A DNA stretch of 64,000 nt, taken from the NCBI GenBank assembly GCA_036365145.1, contig JAEOAD010000026.1, positions 558,001 to 622,000 of the forward strand, written 5' to 3'. Under the pieces are notes generated by a model. That model made no database searches and was not told where the DNA came from. It saw nothing but the letters and a program-made list of their open reading frames with translations. Shown in pieces: positions 30,350 to 40,710 of this stretch (its first letter is position 1; every line of letters starts with the position of its first letter). The position numbers and the translations under genes are program-made. The DNA is from Orientallactaga sibirica. Its lineage: Eukaryota; Chordata; Mammalia; Rodentia; Dipodidae.

Positions 30350-30639
30350 GGTAGCTGAGGAGACAGTTCAGAGGATAAAGTGCCCATGCAGCTGTATGTG
30401 CCAGAGTTCAGATCCCCAGTCCTCACAGAAAAGTGTAAAACTGGGAAGCTGTGACAGGCTCCTGAGATCCCAGTGTGCCTATGGCAGGACAGGAATGGAA
30501 ATGGGAGAATTTCCCAGAAGACCATGGACCAGCCAGCCTGACAAACACAGCAGCAAACCAATGACCTACCCTGCCTCAAATGAGGTGAAAAGTAAGGATC
30601 AACATCCCAAATGACTCTGATCTCCACACATGTGCTGTT

Positions 30640-30675
<36 letters not shown>
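30350..30675 (+). mobile_element. B4-type SINE with (CA)n end
   Basis: GACAGTTCAGAGGATAAAGT, GAGTTCAGATCCCCAGTCCT, GCCTGACAAACACAGCAGCA, CTCTGATCTCCACACATGTG, then (CA)15. Same layout as the copy at 1.27 kb. Confidence 0.65.
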
Positions 30676-31060
30676 ACACATAAACCAAACAAAAAAGACA
30701 CCCGTTAAAAACAAAAGAACTGCAGTCTCTGGCTTAAATTATGAACTTCCTCAAATTTCGAATGCCTGTCTGTCACTAAGATGGAGCTGGTGCTAAATGA
30801 ATTCCAAGCAGCTTCTCAGCATTAACTTTCCAATTTGAAATTTTTCATGTGAATTAGGCAAAAGGCCCAGGGCAGAAGACCACCTATAGTATAGGGCTCA
30901 CACTGTGGTCTATGGTTGGAACTCACAAATGTTTTGTTTGGCCCAAATACATGACTTTAATTTTGTTTCCAAAGCTGGCTTGCCAGGATCACAAAAAAAA
31001 AAAAAAAAGTAAAGGTTTTTGCATAAAGCATGCAGATGTCCAGTTTCTGTTGAAAACTGC
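30676..31060. other. Unique sequence
   Basis: A16 run near 30992. No gene recognised. Confidence 0.5.
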
Positions 31061-31061
31061 C

Positions 31062-31160
31062 AAAAGCTGGCAGGCCATGGTGGCTCATAGCACTTGGGAG
31101 CCTGAGGCAGGCCATGAGTTTGAAACCAGCCTGGGCTACAGTGTGAGACCCTGTACCGTA
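31062..31160 (+). mobile_element. B1 SINE, old and shortened
   Basis: GGCCATGGTGGCTCATAGCA, GAAACCAGCCTGGGCTACAG, GTGAGACCCTGTACC. No tail remains. Confidence 0.7.
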
Positions 31161-32549
31161 GTTGATGGGGTGGGCTCCCAGCTCCAAGAGGCAAAAGGCC
31201 TTGTGTGGGGACAGGTGCCACCTGCCCATTCCCCACAGTCCACACCCTGCTGCAGCCTCCTCCATCCCCTCACCCCCATGTCCACAGGGGGGCTGCAAAC
31301 TCAGCCTTATGTATTGGTTAGTCATGGACCACCCACCAGCTGTCTTCAGACCACCACTGAAGAGCCAGAGTCTAAGAAAGACATGTTAACCTTTCAGCCA
31401 AAGTTACAGCTTCCTTTGGAGAATCTGTACTTACTTAATGATTTTTTTTTTCTTAAATAAAAAGAAGAAAAGAATGTGAGCTTTGCTGACAGCTATGCAG
31501 TGGGTGGGATGCTATTTTCGCTTATTCTAATGAACACCTCACCCCGTGCCAAAGAACACAGCTGCTCACCTCTGGGGAAGAAAAGAAGGAAATAAATCAA
31601 AGGTTTCCAGTGATTGGCAGGAGCTGCTATTTCATCGAGTCAGCCGATGATAAAAGAGCAGCTGGTCGTCTTGGAACTCCCTCTCCATGGATATAGGATA
31701 TGGGATTAATTTTTTGGCAGCTTTATTAAGATATTATTCACACAACATAAAGTTTGCTTTTAAAATGTACAATTTCTAAATGTACACCTGGATTATTTTT
31801 CTCGTCGCATTAAGCAGACTTAAACAGAAAAAGTAGTCTCTGTCTCCATAGACAACATGGAGCAGACGCTGGGTGACGTTCGTCAGATGATTGCTGGGCC
31901 TCGTTGTGAAGGGCCCTGCCTGGCTTCTGGTTGAGTGAGAGGCCTGCTCGGAATATGGAGCTGACACAGTGTGCTGTCCCAGCGTCACAGGGCCGGGCTG
32001 CGGCACCCACACCTGCACACGTCGCCCCTCAGTGTCCACAGTTCTTCTGGGCAAATCAGAGGAGAACATGTTCCTTCTTTCTGGTGCGGCCCCTCACATG
32101 GCTGTGCTGTATTTGTGGTCCCCAGTGGACTTCCTGCTCCAAACGCCTCCTCTTCCTATGCAGAGAGTCTCCAGATGTCCCCGTGGGTCTAGTAGCTGTG
32201 ACCTGACACTGGGTGGTATGGTCTGTGTTGTGCAGAGCCGCGTCTGGAGAGCCAGTGACTCACCTGTCCTTGGGGGACACAGGGGATGCACTGTATAAGC
32301 AGAAAGAGACAGTACCCGGTGGACTCACTTCAATTGTGACAAAGGCTTACTAAAAAAAAAAAAAAAAAAAAAGAGGACACTGTTTGGAATTTGTGGGGGT
32401 GTTTGGTGGGAGAGGTTTGAAAGGTAGATAACACCTTGAAGCCAAAAGAAAAATTCAATTTATTTCATAAAGAAAAATCAGTAATTGTTTAAGATCATTC
32501 CCTTTGGGCTGCCAACATCTTGGGAACCAGGTCACTTTCATACCTCCGG
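31161..32549. other. Mostly unique sequence
   Basis: TTTGGCAGCTTTATTAAGAT and ATAAAGTTTGCTTTTAAAAT near 31710-31770 recall an ancient L1-type 3' end. The remainder shows no repeat or gene. A22 near 32350. Confidence 0.4.
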
Positions 32550-33228
32550 GTATTACCTCAGGGAAAGTACTGGCTGGGGGCATCTTGTTACCTCAGGGAA
32601 AGCACTGGCTGGGGGCATCTTGTTACCTCAGAGAAAGTACTGGCTGGGGGCATCTTGTTACCTCAGAGAAAGCACTGGCTGGGGGCATCTTGTTACCTCA
32701 GAGAAAGTACTGGCTGGGGGCATCTTGTTACCTCAGAAAAAGCACTGGCTGGGGGGCATCTTGTTACTTCAGAGAAAGCACTGGCTGGGGGGCATCTTGT
32801 TACCTCAGAAAAAGCACTGGCTGGGGGGTATCATGTTACCTCATGGAAAGCACTGGCTGGGGCATCTTGTTACCTCAGAGAAAGTACTGGTTGGGGAGCA
32901 TCTTGTTACCTCAGAAAAAGCACTTGGCTGGGGGGCATCTTGTTACCTCATGGAAAGCACTGGCTGGGGCCATCTTGTTACTTCAGAGAAAGTACTGGTT
33001 GGGGAGCATCTTGTTACCTCAGAAAAAGCACTGGCTGGGGGGCATCTTGTTATCTCAGAAAAAGCACTGGCTGGGGGGCATCTTGTTACCTCAGAGAAAG
33101 CACTGGCTAGGGCATCTTGTTACCTCAGAGAAAGTACTGGCTGGGGAGCATCTTGTTACCTCAGCAAAAGCACTGGCTGGGGGCATCTTGTTACCTCAGA
33201 GAAAGCACTGGCTGGGGGGCATCTTGGT
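32550..33228 (+). repeat. 35-bp minisatellite, about 19 units
   Basis: The unit is CTGGCTGGGGGCATCTTGTT followed by ACCTCAGAGAAAGCA, 35-36 bases, the extra base falling in the G run. Variants (GGTTGGGGAGC, CATGGAAAG, CTCAGAAAAAGC) recur in order, giving a roughly 107-base higher-order repeat near 32843-33060. All three plus frames are open for 196-257 codons only because the unit lacks stops. Confidence 0.97.
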
Positions 33229-33289
33229 GGTGCTCAAAAATGTCTATTGGATGAGTGAATGATTGAGTGAAATAGCAACTGCACCAGAA

Positions 33290-33508
33290 TTTTTAAAATA
33301 TATTTTATTTATTAATTTGAGAAGCAGAGAAAAGAGAGAAAGGGAGAGAGAGAGAGAATGGGTGCGCCAGGGACTTCAGCCACTGCAAAGGAACTCCAGA
33401 TACATGAGCCCTCCTGTGCATCTGGCTTACGTGAGTTCTGGGGAATCGAACCGGGATCCTTTGGCCTTGTAGGCAAATGCCTTAACCGCTAAGCGATCTC
33501 TCCAGCCT
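33290..33508 (-). mobile_element. B2 SINE with target duplication
   Basis: TATTTTATTTATTAATTTGA to AAGCGATCTCTCCAGCCT. Flanked by GCACCAGAATTTTTAAAA and GCACCAGGACTTTTTAAAA. Confidence 0.95.
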
Positions 33509-33911
33509 GCACCAGGACTTTTTAAAAAGCCTATAGCTACATGGAGAGAGAAAGAAAAACAGAATTAATGTACGCTAACAATGCTTCTCTCTGACAACAG
33601 TGATTAGGGGGTGTTTGTGTTGACCTGCTGTATGATTTTCTGTTATACTCTCATTTTTGTATGATTCATACTCAATTTAATAGAAATGTTTTTTTATGTG
33701 AGGATTCCACATTTTGAAAGTCCACCAGGGAATGTAAAGCCTTTGTATCTATTCTTGTGCTGGTCATGAGATTAGAGTTTAATTTTGTGTATTTTGGGGA
33801 TATTCTTTGGTTTCCCCTCGATTTTCTTTCTCAATTGTTGAACAATGGGAGTTGTTCTGGAAGTGTGTGGTCCAGAAAAAATTATCTAGGAAACATTAAA
33901 GACTCAGCTTT
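33509..33911. other. Unique AT-rich sequence
   Basis: No feature recognised. Confidence 0.5.
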
Positions 33912-34125
33912 GGGGCTGGAGAGATGGCTTAGAGATTATGGCGAATGCCTGCAAAGCCACAGGACCCAAGTTCGATTCCCCAGGACCCACGTAAAGCCAG
34001 ATCCACAAGGTGATATGTGCATCTGGAGTTTGTTTGCAGTGCTTAGAGGCTCTGGTGGACCCATTCTCTCTCTCTATCTGCCTCTTTCCTTCTCTCTCTC
34101 TCTCTCATATATATATATTTTTTTA
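33912..34125 (+). mobile_element. B2 SINE
   Basis: GGGGCTGGAGAGATGGCTTA head, GTTCGATTCCCCAGGACCCA, (TC)n(AT)n tail. Target duplication AAGACTCAGCTTTG and AAGATTCAGCTCTG. Confidence 0.95.
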
Positions 34126-34688
34126 AGATTCAGCTCTGTATAAAAAGCTGAGAAGTAACTTGGCAATCTTTCCTCCCTGCAATCATATCTGCTTGATGGA
34201 AATAAAAATGCATAAAAGTAAACATATTCTATGTTTAATTACTCAGCGGACATACAACATAGAACTGTTTAAGCCACAGGGGTTCACAGGCGCTCCTGCT
34301 GTGTGACGCTGGTAGCCTGAAGTCAGTCCCTTTAGTACTGGGATCATCTTGCCAACGAGGGCAGGCACTGTTGGCAGTAACCATGGCACAGCCTCGGGAT
34401 GGGAGTTGAAGCTTCCTCAGGTGCAACAGTGTCCCTGCAATGCTCACGGTGGCACTCCTGACAAGAAGGTCCCCTGGCGCTGTGTGGCTCCTCCAGGATT
34501 CCCGTCATATCAATCAGACAGAGCTGTCCCCTTGTGTTTTTATTCTTGTCAAAAGCTTTTATGGCAAAAAAAAGTTGACTGCCATCCAGAAAGGAATAAA
34601 ATGTCATACATTTCAAAGATCATTTTCAAAGAACACTATTGCTTCTGCAGGCTCTTTCAGTATTTATCAGGAGAAAACATGAGACATA
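34126..34688. other. Unique sequence
   Basis: Open frames overlap on both strands with no recognised motif. No gene call. Confidence 0.45.
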
Positions 34689-34689
34689 G

Positions 34690-34723
<34 letters not shown>

Positions 34724-34785
34724 GCTGGCAATGAAACCACTGTAGGCAAGTGCTCTGCCAATGAAGTGCTTTCCAACCTCAGAGT
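34690..34785 (-). mobile_element. ID/B4 head fragment after (GT)n
   Basis: (GT)16, then GCTGGCAATGAAACCACTGT and GGCAAGTGCTCTGCCAATGA, a reversed tRNA-like head. Confidence 0.5.
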
Positions 34786-35136
34786 TTGTTTTTTCTGTAG
34801 GAATGTAGAAGAAATAAAAAACCAATTTGTGAGAGCTACTGATTCACAGTGGACTTTAGGATAATTTTCTTTAGGATAATTTTTAAACATCACTATAATT
34901 GTTGCGTGGTGGAAAATGAGGAAATTTATACAATTCTGGGACAGGCGGCTGTTCTCTGATGTTTTGTAGATGTGCTTTATAATCTTTATCTGTGAGATTT
35001 GTGCTTTCTTGTAGTATTCAGTAAGAAAATGTCTGAGGCAAGTACACGGGGTGGTTATCATTAACATCGGGATAGGTTTTCTGTTAGACGTCATATTAGG
35101 CACTTTTCTTGGTGCTGTGAAAAGTGGCAAAAGCCA
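34786..35136. other. Unique AT-rich sequence
   Basis: It contains a 17-base direct repeat CTTTAGGATAATTTT at about 34855 and 34870. No gene. Confidence 0.5.
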
Positions 35137-35186
35137 CTTGTGGTAATCGAATGGATGTCCCCCAATAGAGGCAGTTTTATTAAAGC

Positions 35187-35336
35187 TTCTTGGAAGCTGG
35201 GTGTGGTGGCGCACGCCTTTAATCCCAGCACTCGGAAGCAGAGGTAGAAGGATCCCTGTGAGTTCAAGGCCACCCTGAGATGACAGTGAATTCCAGGTCA
35301 GCCTGGGCTAGAGCAAGACCCTACCTCGAAAAAAAA
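35187..35336 (+). mobile_element. B1 SINE inside the LTR
   Basis: GCTGGGTGTGGTGGCGCACG to CTACCTCGAAAAAAAAAAAA. Target duplication AAGCTTCTTGGAA before the B1 and again after the purine tract (about 35484). Confidence 0.95.
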
Positions 35337-35485
35337 AAAAAGAAAGAAAGAAAGAAAGAAAGAAAAAAAAAAAAAAAAAGAAAAAGGAAGGAGGGGAAGG
35401 AAGGAAGGGGGGGGGAGGAGGAGGGGGAAGGAAGGAAGGAAGGAAGGAAGGAAGGAAGGAAGGAAGGAAGGAAGGAAGGAAGGAA
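35330..35485 (+). repeat. Purine tract (GAAA)n/(GGAA)n in the B1 tail
   Basis: About 155 bases without a pyrimidine, in the order A-run, GAAA, A-run, GGGG-rich, then about 15 GGAA units. It lies between the B1 and its right target duplication, so it grew from the tail. Confidence 0.95.
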
Positions 35486-35818
35486 GCTTCTTGGAATCCC
35501 TGTTGCCTGGCTGGAAGAGGTGTCACTGTGGGCGGATCCTGAGGTCCAGCCTAAGGTGTGTTTGGGGGTGGATCCGAATTCCAGCCTAAAGAGATGCAGA
35601 GCATCTGAGTTCTGCCTGGGGTTCCTGGGTGTGCTGGCTCGTGCTGGTGGTGGTGTCTTCTCTCTCTCTCTCTGTGAATCTGTGAAAGGGGGCCAGCTTC
35701 TTCTGCCGTTATGGAACTTCCTCTGCTTTTGTAAGCTCCAAATAAATTCCCTTCCTCCATAACTGTGCCTGGTCTGGAGGCTCATCCCAGCCACGTGAAG
35801 CTGACTACACCACCACTC

Positions 35819-35875
35819 GAGGAAGGAAGGGATTATTTTGGCCCGTGGTTTGAGGGTACAGTCCACCACCATGGT
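35819..35875 (-). mobile_element. MaLR-like LTR fragment, reverse
   Basis: GAAGGGATTATTTTGGCCCG and TTTGAGGGTACAGTCCACCA match the reverse LTR wording seen at 8.4 and 15.9 kb. Confidence 0.45.
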
Positions 35876-36321
35876 GAACAAGTACATGTGTACATTGCTG
35901 TATATGTACGTATCCATGCTCAGTATTAATTGACTTCTCTGGGCAAAGCCTCCCTAAGAAATGTGATGTCCCTGGATTACACCTGGACAGACATAAAAAG
36001 ACCCTTTCCTGAACCCACTCTCCTGGTCCTCCGCCATGGATGTGGTGAACTGTGCCTGAGGACCACTGGTAATTGGACTCTCTGTGTTTTGCCTTTAACG
36101 GGTCTGTGTTTGGCAAGAGCAGTTTTATGGGGGTGTTTATCGTGCAGAGCTGAAGTCAATGTTGACTTGCTGCGGATCCAAGAGGCTGGGGAACAGTGAT
36201 CGCCCGGGGGCTGCAAAGCCATGAGCTCAGTGCTGGGTTCCTGGGTGATGACCCGCTGTTCTCCCGCAGTTACTCACAGCCCCAGGAAGAGCGAGAAAGA
36301 AAACCCAGCAGAGAAGAAAGC

Positions 36322-36323
<2 letters not shown>
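35876..36323. other. Unique sequence
   Basis: CpG-containing, no gene recognised. Confidence 0.5.

Positions 36324-36358
<35 letters not shown>
36324..36358 (+). repeat. (GT)17 microsatellite
   Basis: Uninterrupted GT dinucleotides. Confidence 0.95.
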
Positions 36359-36359
<1 letters not shown>

Positions 36360-36490
36360 CGGGGGTGGGGAGAGACAGCTCAGAAAGGAGACAGCAGTGA
36401 TGTACTTCACCCACAAACGATTCACCCAACGTTGCTGACACCTGAGTTCAGGGGAAGGGTGGCATCTATCATAGATTAAAATACAAACCT

Positions 36491-36668
36491 AGGCTGGAGA
36501 GGTGGCTTAGTGGTCAAGGCACTTGCCTGCGAAGCCTAAGCACCCAGATTTGTCACTCCAGGAGCCACGTAAAGCCAGATGCACAAGGTGGTGCATGCGT
36601 CTGGGGTTCCTTTGCGGTGGCTGGAGGCCCTGGTGCGCCCATTCTGTCTCTTAAATCAATAAATAAGC
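36491..36668 (+). mobile_element. B2 SINE, short tail
   Basis: GGCTGGAGAGGTGGCTTAGT head, B-box decayed (GATTTGTCACTCC). The tail is only CTGTCTCTTAAATCAATAAA. Confidence 0.9.
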
Positions 36669-36710
36669 ACGCCTAAGCTCTTCAGGTAGGGCATTCATGC
36701 ACTTGTTTGT

Positions 36711-37158
36711 TTGTTTAAAATTAATCGCGTTCAGGAGGTGCTGGGCACAGAGACTCGACAACACAGGGGGTGGGGTTTGGGAATTGGCATTTCCAGCAAG
36801 TCTCCAGGACAGGCTGGAGATGGATGGGTGGGGTCCACCCTTGGAGCATCTGCTCCTTTCTCGGTCTTGAATATGGCTGTGGATCGCTCAGGGGTCCAGC
36901 ATCTGAGGCCACGTCAGTGGTCCTCAACAGGAGACAGCCTTACTCTCGGAGGACACTGGATGGGTCAAGTTGCAAGTGGTTGGGGGCAGGGAGAGTGGAG
37001 AGGGTGCTGTGGCTTGTTACCACCCTCTAGTGAGCGGAGAGCCAGAGAGCATGAAACATCCTGCGGTGCAGGACCCAGCCTCCCAGGACCAAGAATGACA
37101 GGCAAAGACTCAAACTCTGATCGAAGCCTCCCGATTTGGAGATTTGGAGACTGTGGTT
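36711..37158. other. Unique sequence with possible MER5-like remnant
   Basis: GGGAATTGGCATTTCCAGCA and AGTCTCCAGG near 36778-36808, with CAGTGGTCCTCAAC near 36916, resemble hAT-type MER5 pieces. The frame 36711-37256 has no recognised domain. Confidence 0.3.
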
Positions 37159-37277
37159 GTTGGGTTCTTATTGCTGGGGCAACGCACCCCCAGAAGCAGC
37201 TTACGGAAGGAAATGATTTATTTCAGGCTTACAGATTTTTTGTATGTTGTTTTTAATTTTTAAAATTAATTTATTTT

Positions 37278-37438
37278 TAGCAGGGCGTGGTTGGCGCACG
37301 CTTTTAATCCCAGCACTCGGGAGGCAGAGGGAGGAGGATTGCTGTGAGTTCGAAGCCACCCTGAGAGTACATAGTGAATTCCAGGTCAGCCTGGACTAGA
37401 GTGAAACCCTACCTCAAAAAGCAAAAAAAAAAATAATA
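37278..37438 (+). mobile_element. B1 SINE
   Basis: GCAGGGCGTGGTTGGCGCAC to CTACCTCAAAAAGCAAAAAA. Confidence 0.95.
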
Positions 37439-37439
37439 A

Positions 37440-37650
37440 TAATAATTTATTTTTATTTAAGACAGAGAGAGTGGGAGGAGGAGAGAGAAAGAGAGAGAAT
37501 GAGCACACCAGGGCCTCTAGCCACTGCAAACAAACTCCGGATGCATGCACCACCTTGTGCATCCGGCTTACATGGGTCCTGGGGAATTGAACCTGGGTCT
37601 TTAGGCTTCACAGGCAAGCACCTTGACCACTAAAACATCTCTCCAACCCT
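37440..37650 (-). mobile_element. B2 SINE
   Basis: TAATTTATTTTTATTTAAGA, CCAGGGCCTCTAGCCACTGC, AAAACATCTCTCCAACCCTG. Confidence 0.95.
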
Positions 37651-37682
<32 letters not shown>

Positions 37683-37825
37683 GCTTTTCAAGGTAGGTTC
37701 TCCCTTTAGCCCAAGCTAACCTGGAATTCACTATGCAATCTCAGGGTGGCCGTGAACTTGTGGCAATCCTGTCCCTCTGCTTCCTCAGTGCTGGGATTAA
37801 AGGCGTGTGCCACCACGCCTGGCTT
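37651..37825 (-). mobile_element. B1 SINE with T30 tail
   Basis: A T run of about 30, then GGCTTTTCAAGGTAGGTTCT to GTGCCACCACGCCTGGCTTA. Confidence 0.95.
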
Positions 37826-37874
37826 AGGCTCACAGTTTTGGTAAAGAAAACATAGCAACCGTCTCCCATTGCAT

Positions 37875-37919
<45 letters not shown>

Positions 37920-37923
37920 AGCA
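37875..37923 (+). repeat. Compound (ATC)n(AGC)n trinucleotide repeat
   Basis: About eleven ATC units pass directly into about five AGC units, inside LTR sequence, followed by (GA)n. Confidence 0.95.
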
Positions 37924-38100
37924 GAGAGAGAGAGAACCTGAGCAAGCTAGCTCTCAACACCCAGTAGGGCTGCACGAATCAACTCCAAGGCCTGCCCCAG
38001 AAACAAGCTACCCTCAGCAAGGCTCCACCAGCTGGGGACTGAGCAGCAAGCTTACTCACTCCTGAGCCCAGGGGAGGCATTTCCTATTCAAACCACCACA

Positions 38101-38470
38101 GAGGCCACGACCATTCATATTTGTGTAGACGCCATAGGTTCCCAAGGGCAGCTACAGTACAAACACCACCAGCCCAAGCCCCTCCACATGCCCGGTGCCA
38201 TGCTTTCTACGCAAGAGAGGCTGTGTGTAATGAACCTCCGACCATTAAACCTGGCAGTGAGGCAGAACCTTGGGAAAGTTACAGACAAGAAGAAATGCCC
38301 ATGGTTGGGGACCAGTGAAGCAGCCTCCAGGGTGTCTTCCACTCGGTCCTCATTTCTATGGGTTGAGATCATTGTTCATTTAAATATAAACTCCAGCTGC
38401 ATGACCTCCCTCCAGTATTGAGGGATAGGTCTCAGTTGGACACCTTTGTGCTTCTTTAAAAATCCAAGCT
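38101..38470. other. Unique sequence
   Basis: No gene recognised. Confidence 0.5.
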
Positions 38471-38472
38471 GT

Positions 38473-38818
38473 AGGGCTGGAGAGATGGCTTAGCGGTTCA
38501 GGCGCCTGCCTCCTAAGCCTAAGAATGTCCCACGTTTAGCCAGATGCAGTGGTTCCAATCTCCAGGTCCCACGTTTAGCCAGATGCAGTGAACTGTAGGG
38601 CTGGAGAGATGGCGTTAATGCCACACTTGACCACCAGGTCCCACGTTTAGCCAGATGCAAAGTGACGCCCAAGGGCGCAATCTGCACTTGATTTCATTCA
38701 TCAGATTTCAGCTGAGAGACTGCTGGTGCACCCATTCTCTATCTGTCTCCCTCTACCTCTCTGTCTGTCTCTCTCTGTGTCTCTCTCCAAAAATAAATAA
38801 AATTAAATTTAAAAAAAA
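38473..38818 (+). mobile_element. Scrambled long-subfamily B2 SINE
   Basis: GTCCCACGTTTAGCCAGATG occurs three times (38527, 38565, 38638) and GTAGGGCTGGAGAGATGGC twice (38471, 38595). The tail is normal (CTCTCCAAAAATAAATAAAA). The target duplication spans the whole rearranged element (AAATCCAAGCTGTAG and AAATCTGAGCTGTAG). Confidence 0.9.
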
Positions 38819-38830
38819 ATCTGAGCTGTA

Positions 38831-39061
38831 GGGGTGGAGAGATGGCTTAGCTCTAAAGGCGCTTGCCTGCAAAGCCAAAGGACCCATGTTTCACTCCCCA
38901 GATCTCACATAAGCCAGACACACAAGATGACACATGAGCACAAGGCAGTGCACATGGCTGGAGTTCGATTGCAGTGGTTGGAGGCCCTGGTGTGCCATTC
39001 TCTCTCTCTCTCTCTCTCTCTGTAATCTGTTGGGCTTGGCTCAATAAATAAATAAATAAAC
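38831..39061 (+). mobile_element. B2 SINE
   Basis: GGGGTGGAGAGATGGCTTAG head, AAGATGACACATGAGCACAA middle. The tail has an inserted TGTAATCTGTTGGGCTTGGC before (AAAT)n. Confidence 0.9.
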
Positions 39062-39063
39062 TA

Positions 39064-39315
39064 GGGGCTGGAGAGATGGCTTTGCATTTAAGCACTTGCC
39101 TGTGAAGCCTAAGGACCCCAGTTTGAGGCTCCATTCCCCAGTACTCACATAAACCAGAAGCACAAGGTGGCATGTGCATCTGGAGTTCGTTTGCAGTTGC
39201 TGGAGGCCCTGGTGCACCCATTTTCTTTCTCTCTCTGCCTCTTTCTTTCTCTGTCTGTCTGTCGCTCTCAAATAAATAAATAAAAATAAACAAATTAAAA
39301 ACATAAATAAATAAG
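39064..39315 (+). mobile_element. B2 SINE
   Basis: It starts three bases after the previous tail: GGGGCTGGAGAGATGGCTTT, CTCCATTCCCCAGTACTCAC, (TC)n(AAAT)n. Confidence 0.95.
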
Positions 39316-39546
39316 CTAGCTGTAGTGTGCTAAGTGTGTGGGCATGCAAAAGCCATTCAGATGCTCAGCATAGGCCTGGCACAAAGGAAACAGTGAAGAC
39401 AACCAAACTCATGGTGACGCGTCTGCCTTTTCACTCTAATTCCTGCTGCTCCAGGCTTTGTTCTTGTCATGGGACACCTTACAGGTCCTTATCCCCCTCG
39501 CCCTGAGGGGTTCCCATCCCTAAAGCCCTTAGAAGTACCCATTTCC
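39316..39546. other. Unique sequence
   Basis: No feature recognised. Confidence 0.5.
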
Positions 39547-39791
39547 GGGCTGGAGAGATGGCTTAGCGGTTAAGGTGCCTGCCTCCTAAGCCTAAGAACG
39601 CCAGTTCCAATCTCCAGGTTCCACGTTTAGCCAGATGCAAAGTGATGCAAGGGTGCAATGCCGCACTTGACCACAAGGGGGCGCACGCATCTGGAGTTCG
39701 TTAACAGCAGCTGAGAGGCTGCTGGCGTGCCCATCTGTGTCTGTCTTCCTCTCCTTCTCTCTCTGTCTCTCTCCAAAAAAAAAAAAAAAAG
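39547..39791 (+). mobile_element. B2 SINE, long subfamily
   Basis: CTAAGCCTAAGAACGCCAGT, GACCACAAGGGGGCGCACGC, GCAGCTGAGAGGCTGCTGGC. Target duplication AAGTACCCATTTCC and AAGTCCCCATTCC. Confidence 0.95.
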
Positions 39792-40195
39792 TCCCCATTC
39801 CTGCAGCCCTCGTGCGTCCACATTCCCTACAGCCGGCATCTTCTTCCTCAGCAATTTATTTTATGGGACTTCTACCACATACCCAGCACAACTGACACGT
39901 CTTCTAGCCTTTTAGGATCCTGATTTCTTCTTCCTGACACCCAGCCAAGGTCATGATAAGTAGGCTGTGCTCAGATGGAAGATGTTCTTATTTGCAGGTG
40001 TTTCAAAATAGAAGCCTCTAGCTCGACAGCGTTTTGGTTGGCGTGCAGGAAATTTACATTAGAGTCATTTTCATTATTAAAAAATGCAAGTCATGATTTC
40101 AGAAATCGCTTGGAAAGAAAAAAGACTTAGCAAATCCAGGCCAACATTTCTGTTGGACAGCTCCAGTTAAGCTAAATAGGGACTGATTTCTTCAT
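39792..40195. other. Unique sequence
   Basis: No feature recognised. Confidence 0.5.
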
Positions 40196-40404
40196 TTAAA
40201 AATTTTTTTATTTTCTATTTATTTATTTAAGAGAGAGAGAGGGAGAGAGAGAATGAGCACACTAGGGGCCTCTAGCCACTGCAAATGAACTCAAGACACA
40301 TGTGCCACCTTGTGTATCTGGCTTACATGGGTTCTGGAGAATTGAACCTGGGTCCTTTGGCTTTGCAGGTAAGGGCCTTAACTGCTACGCCATCTCTCTA
40401 GCTT
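40196..40404 (-). mobile_element. B2 SINE
   Basis: TTCTATTTATTTATTTAAGA, CTAGCCACTGCAAATGAACT, GGAGAATTGAACCTGGGTCC, ACGCCATCTCTCTAGCTT. Confidence 0.95.
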
Positions 40405-40409
40405 GATGG

Positions 40410-40496
40410 AGTAAGTGGGCAGGCCTGGGTATGTAACCCAGGACCTTGTGTGTGCTAGGCAAGTGCTCTACTGCTAAGCGATGGTTCCTAGCTTTG
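40410..40496 (-). mobile_element. ID-like SINE fragment
   Basis: GGTATGTAACCCAGGACCTT, GTGTGCTAGGCAAGTGCTCT and ACTGCTAAGCGATGGTTCCT form a reversed ID/tRNA-like head. Confidence 0.6.
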
Positions 40497-40710
40497 TTCA
40501 GCTAAGACGAGGCTTTTGGGAGCACGGTGTTCACCATTTTCCAGAAGGCTGAGGGATTTGCAGCCCCATGTCATCTCCTATCTTCCCGCTTCTCCCATCT
40601 ATCTCACGCTCCAGGTTTGTGAAAGCACTGGAGTCTTTCAACCCTGCTTTAAAGATGACACGAGTACTCCTGTTGTTGGGCTGTGTGGAATCATTCAAAT
40701 GGCTGTGCAG

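Larger units (their letters stand above)
35137..35813 (+). mobile_element. MaLR-like LTR, plus, split by a B1
   Basis: It begins TGTGGTAATCGAATGGATGT. After the B1/purine insert it continues GGAATCCCTGTTGCCTGGCT and ends CTCCAAATAAATTCCCTTCC (poly(A) signal), then GAAGCTGACTACACCA. TG...CA ends fit an LTR. Confidence 0.6.
37160..38100 (-). mobile_element. MaLR-like LTR, reverse, split by three SINEs
   Basis: Left: TTCTTATTGCTGGGGCAACG and GAAATGATTTATTTCAGGCT. It resumes at about 37826 with AGGCTCACAGTTTTGG and ends with TTCCTATTCAAACCACCACA. B1, B2 and B1 lie between. Confidence 0.55.

Noticed and set aside
35321..35917. 198-codon minus-strand frame ending in long F/S/L/P runs
   Set aside because: It is a translated purine tract and LTR.
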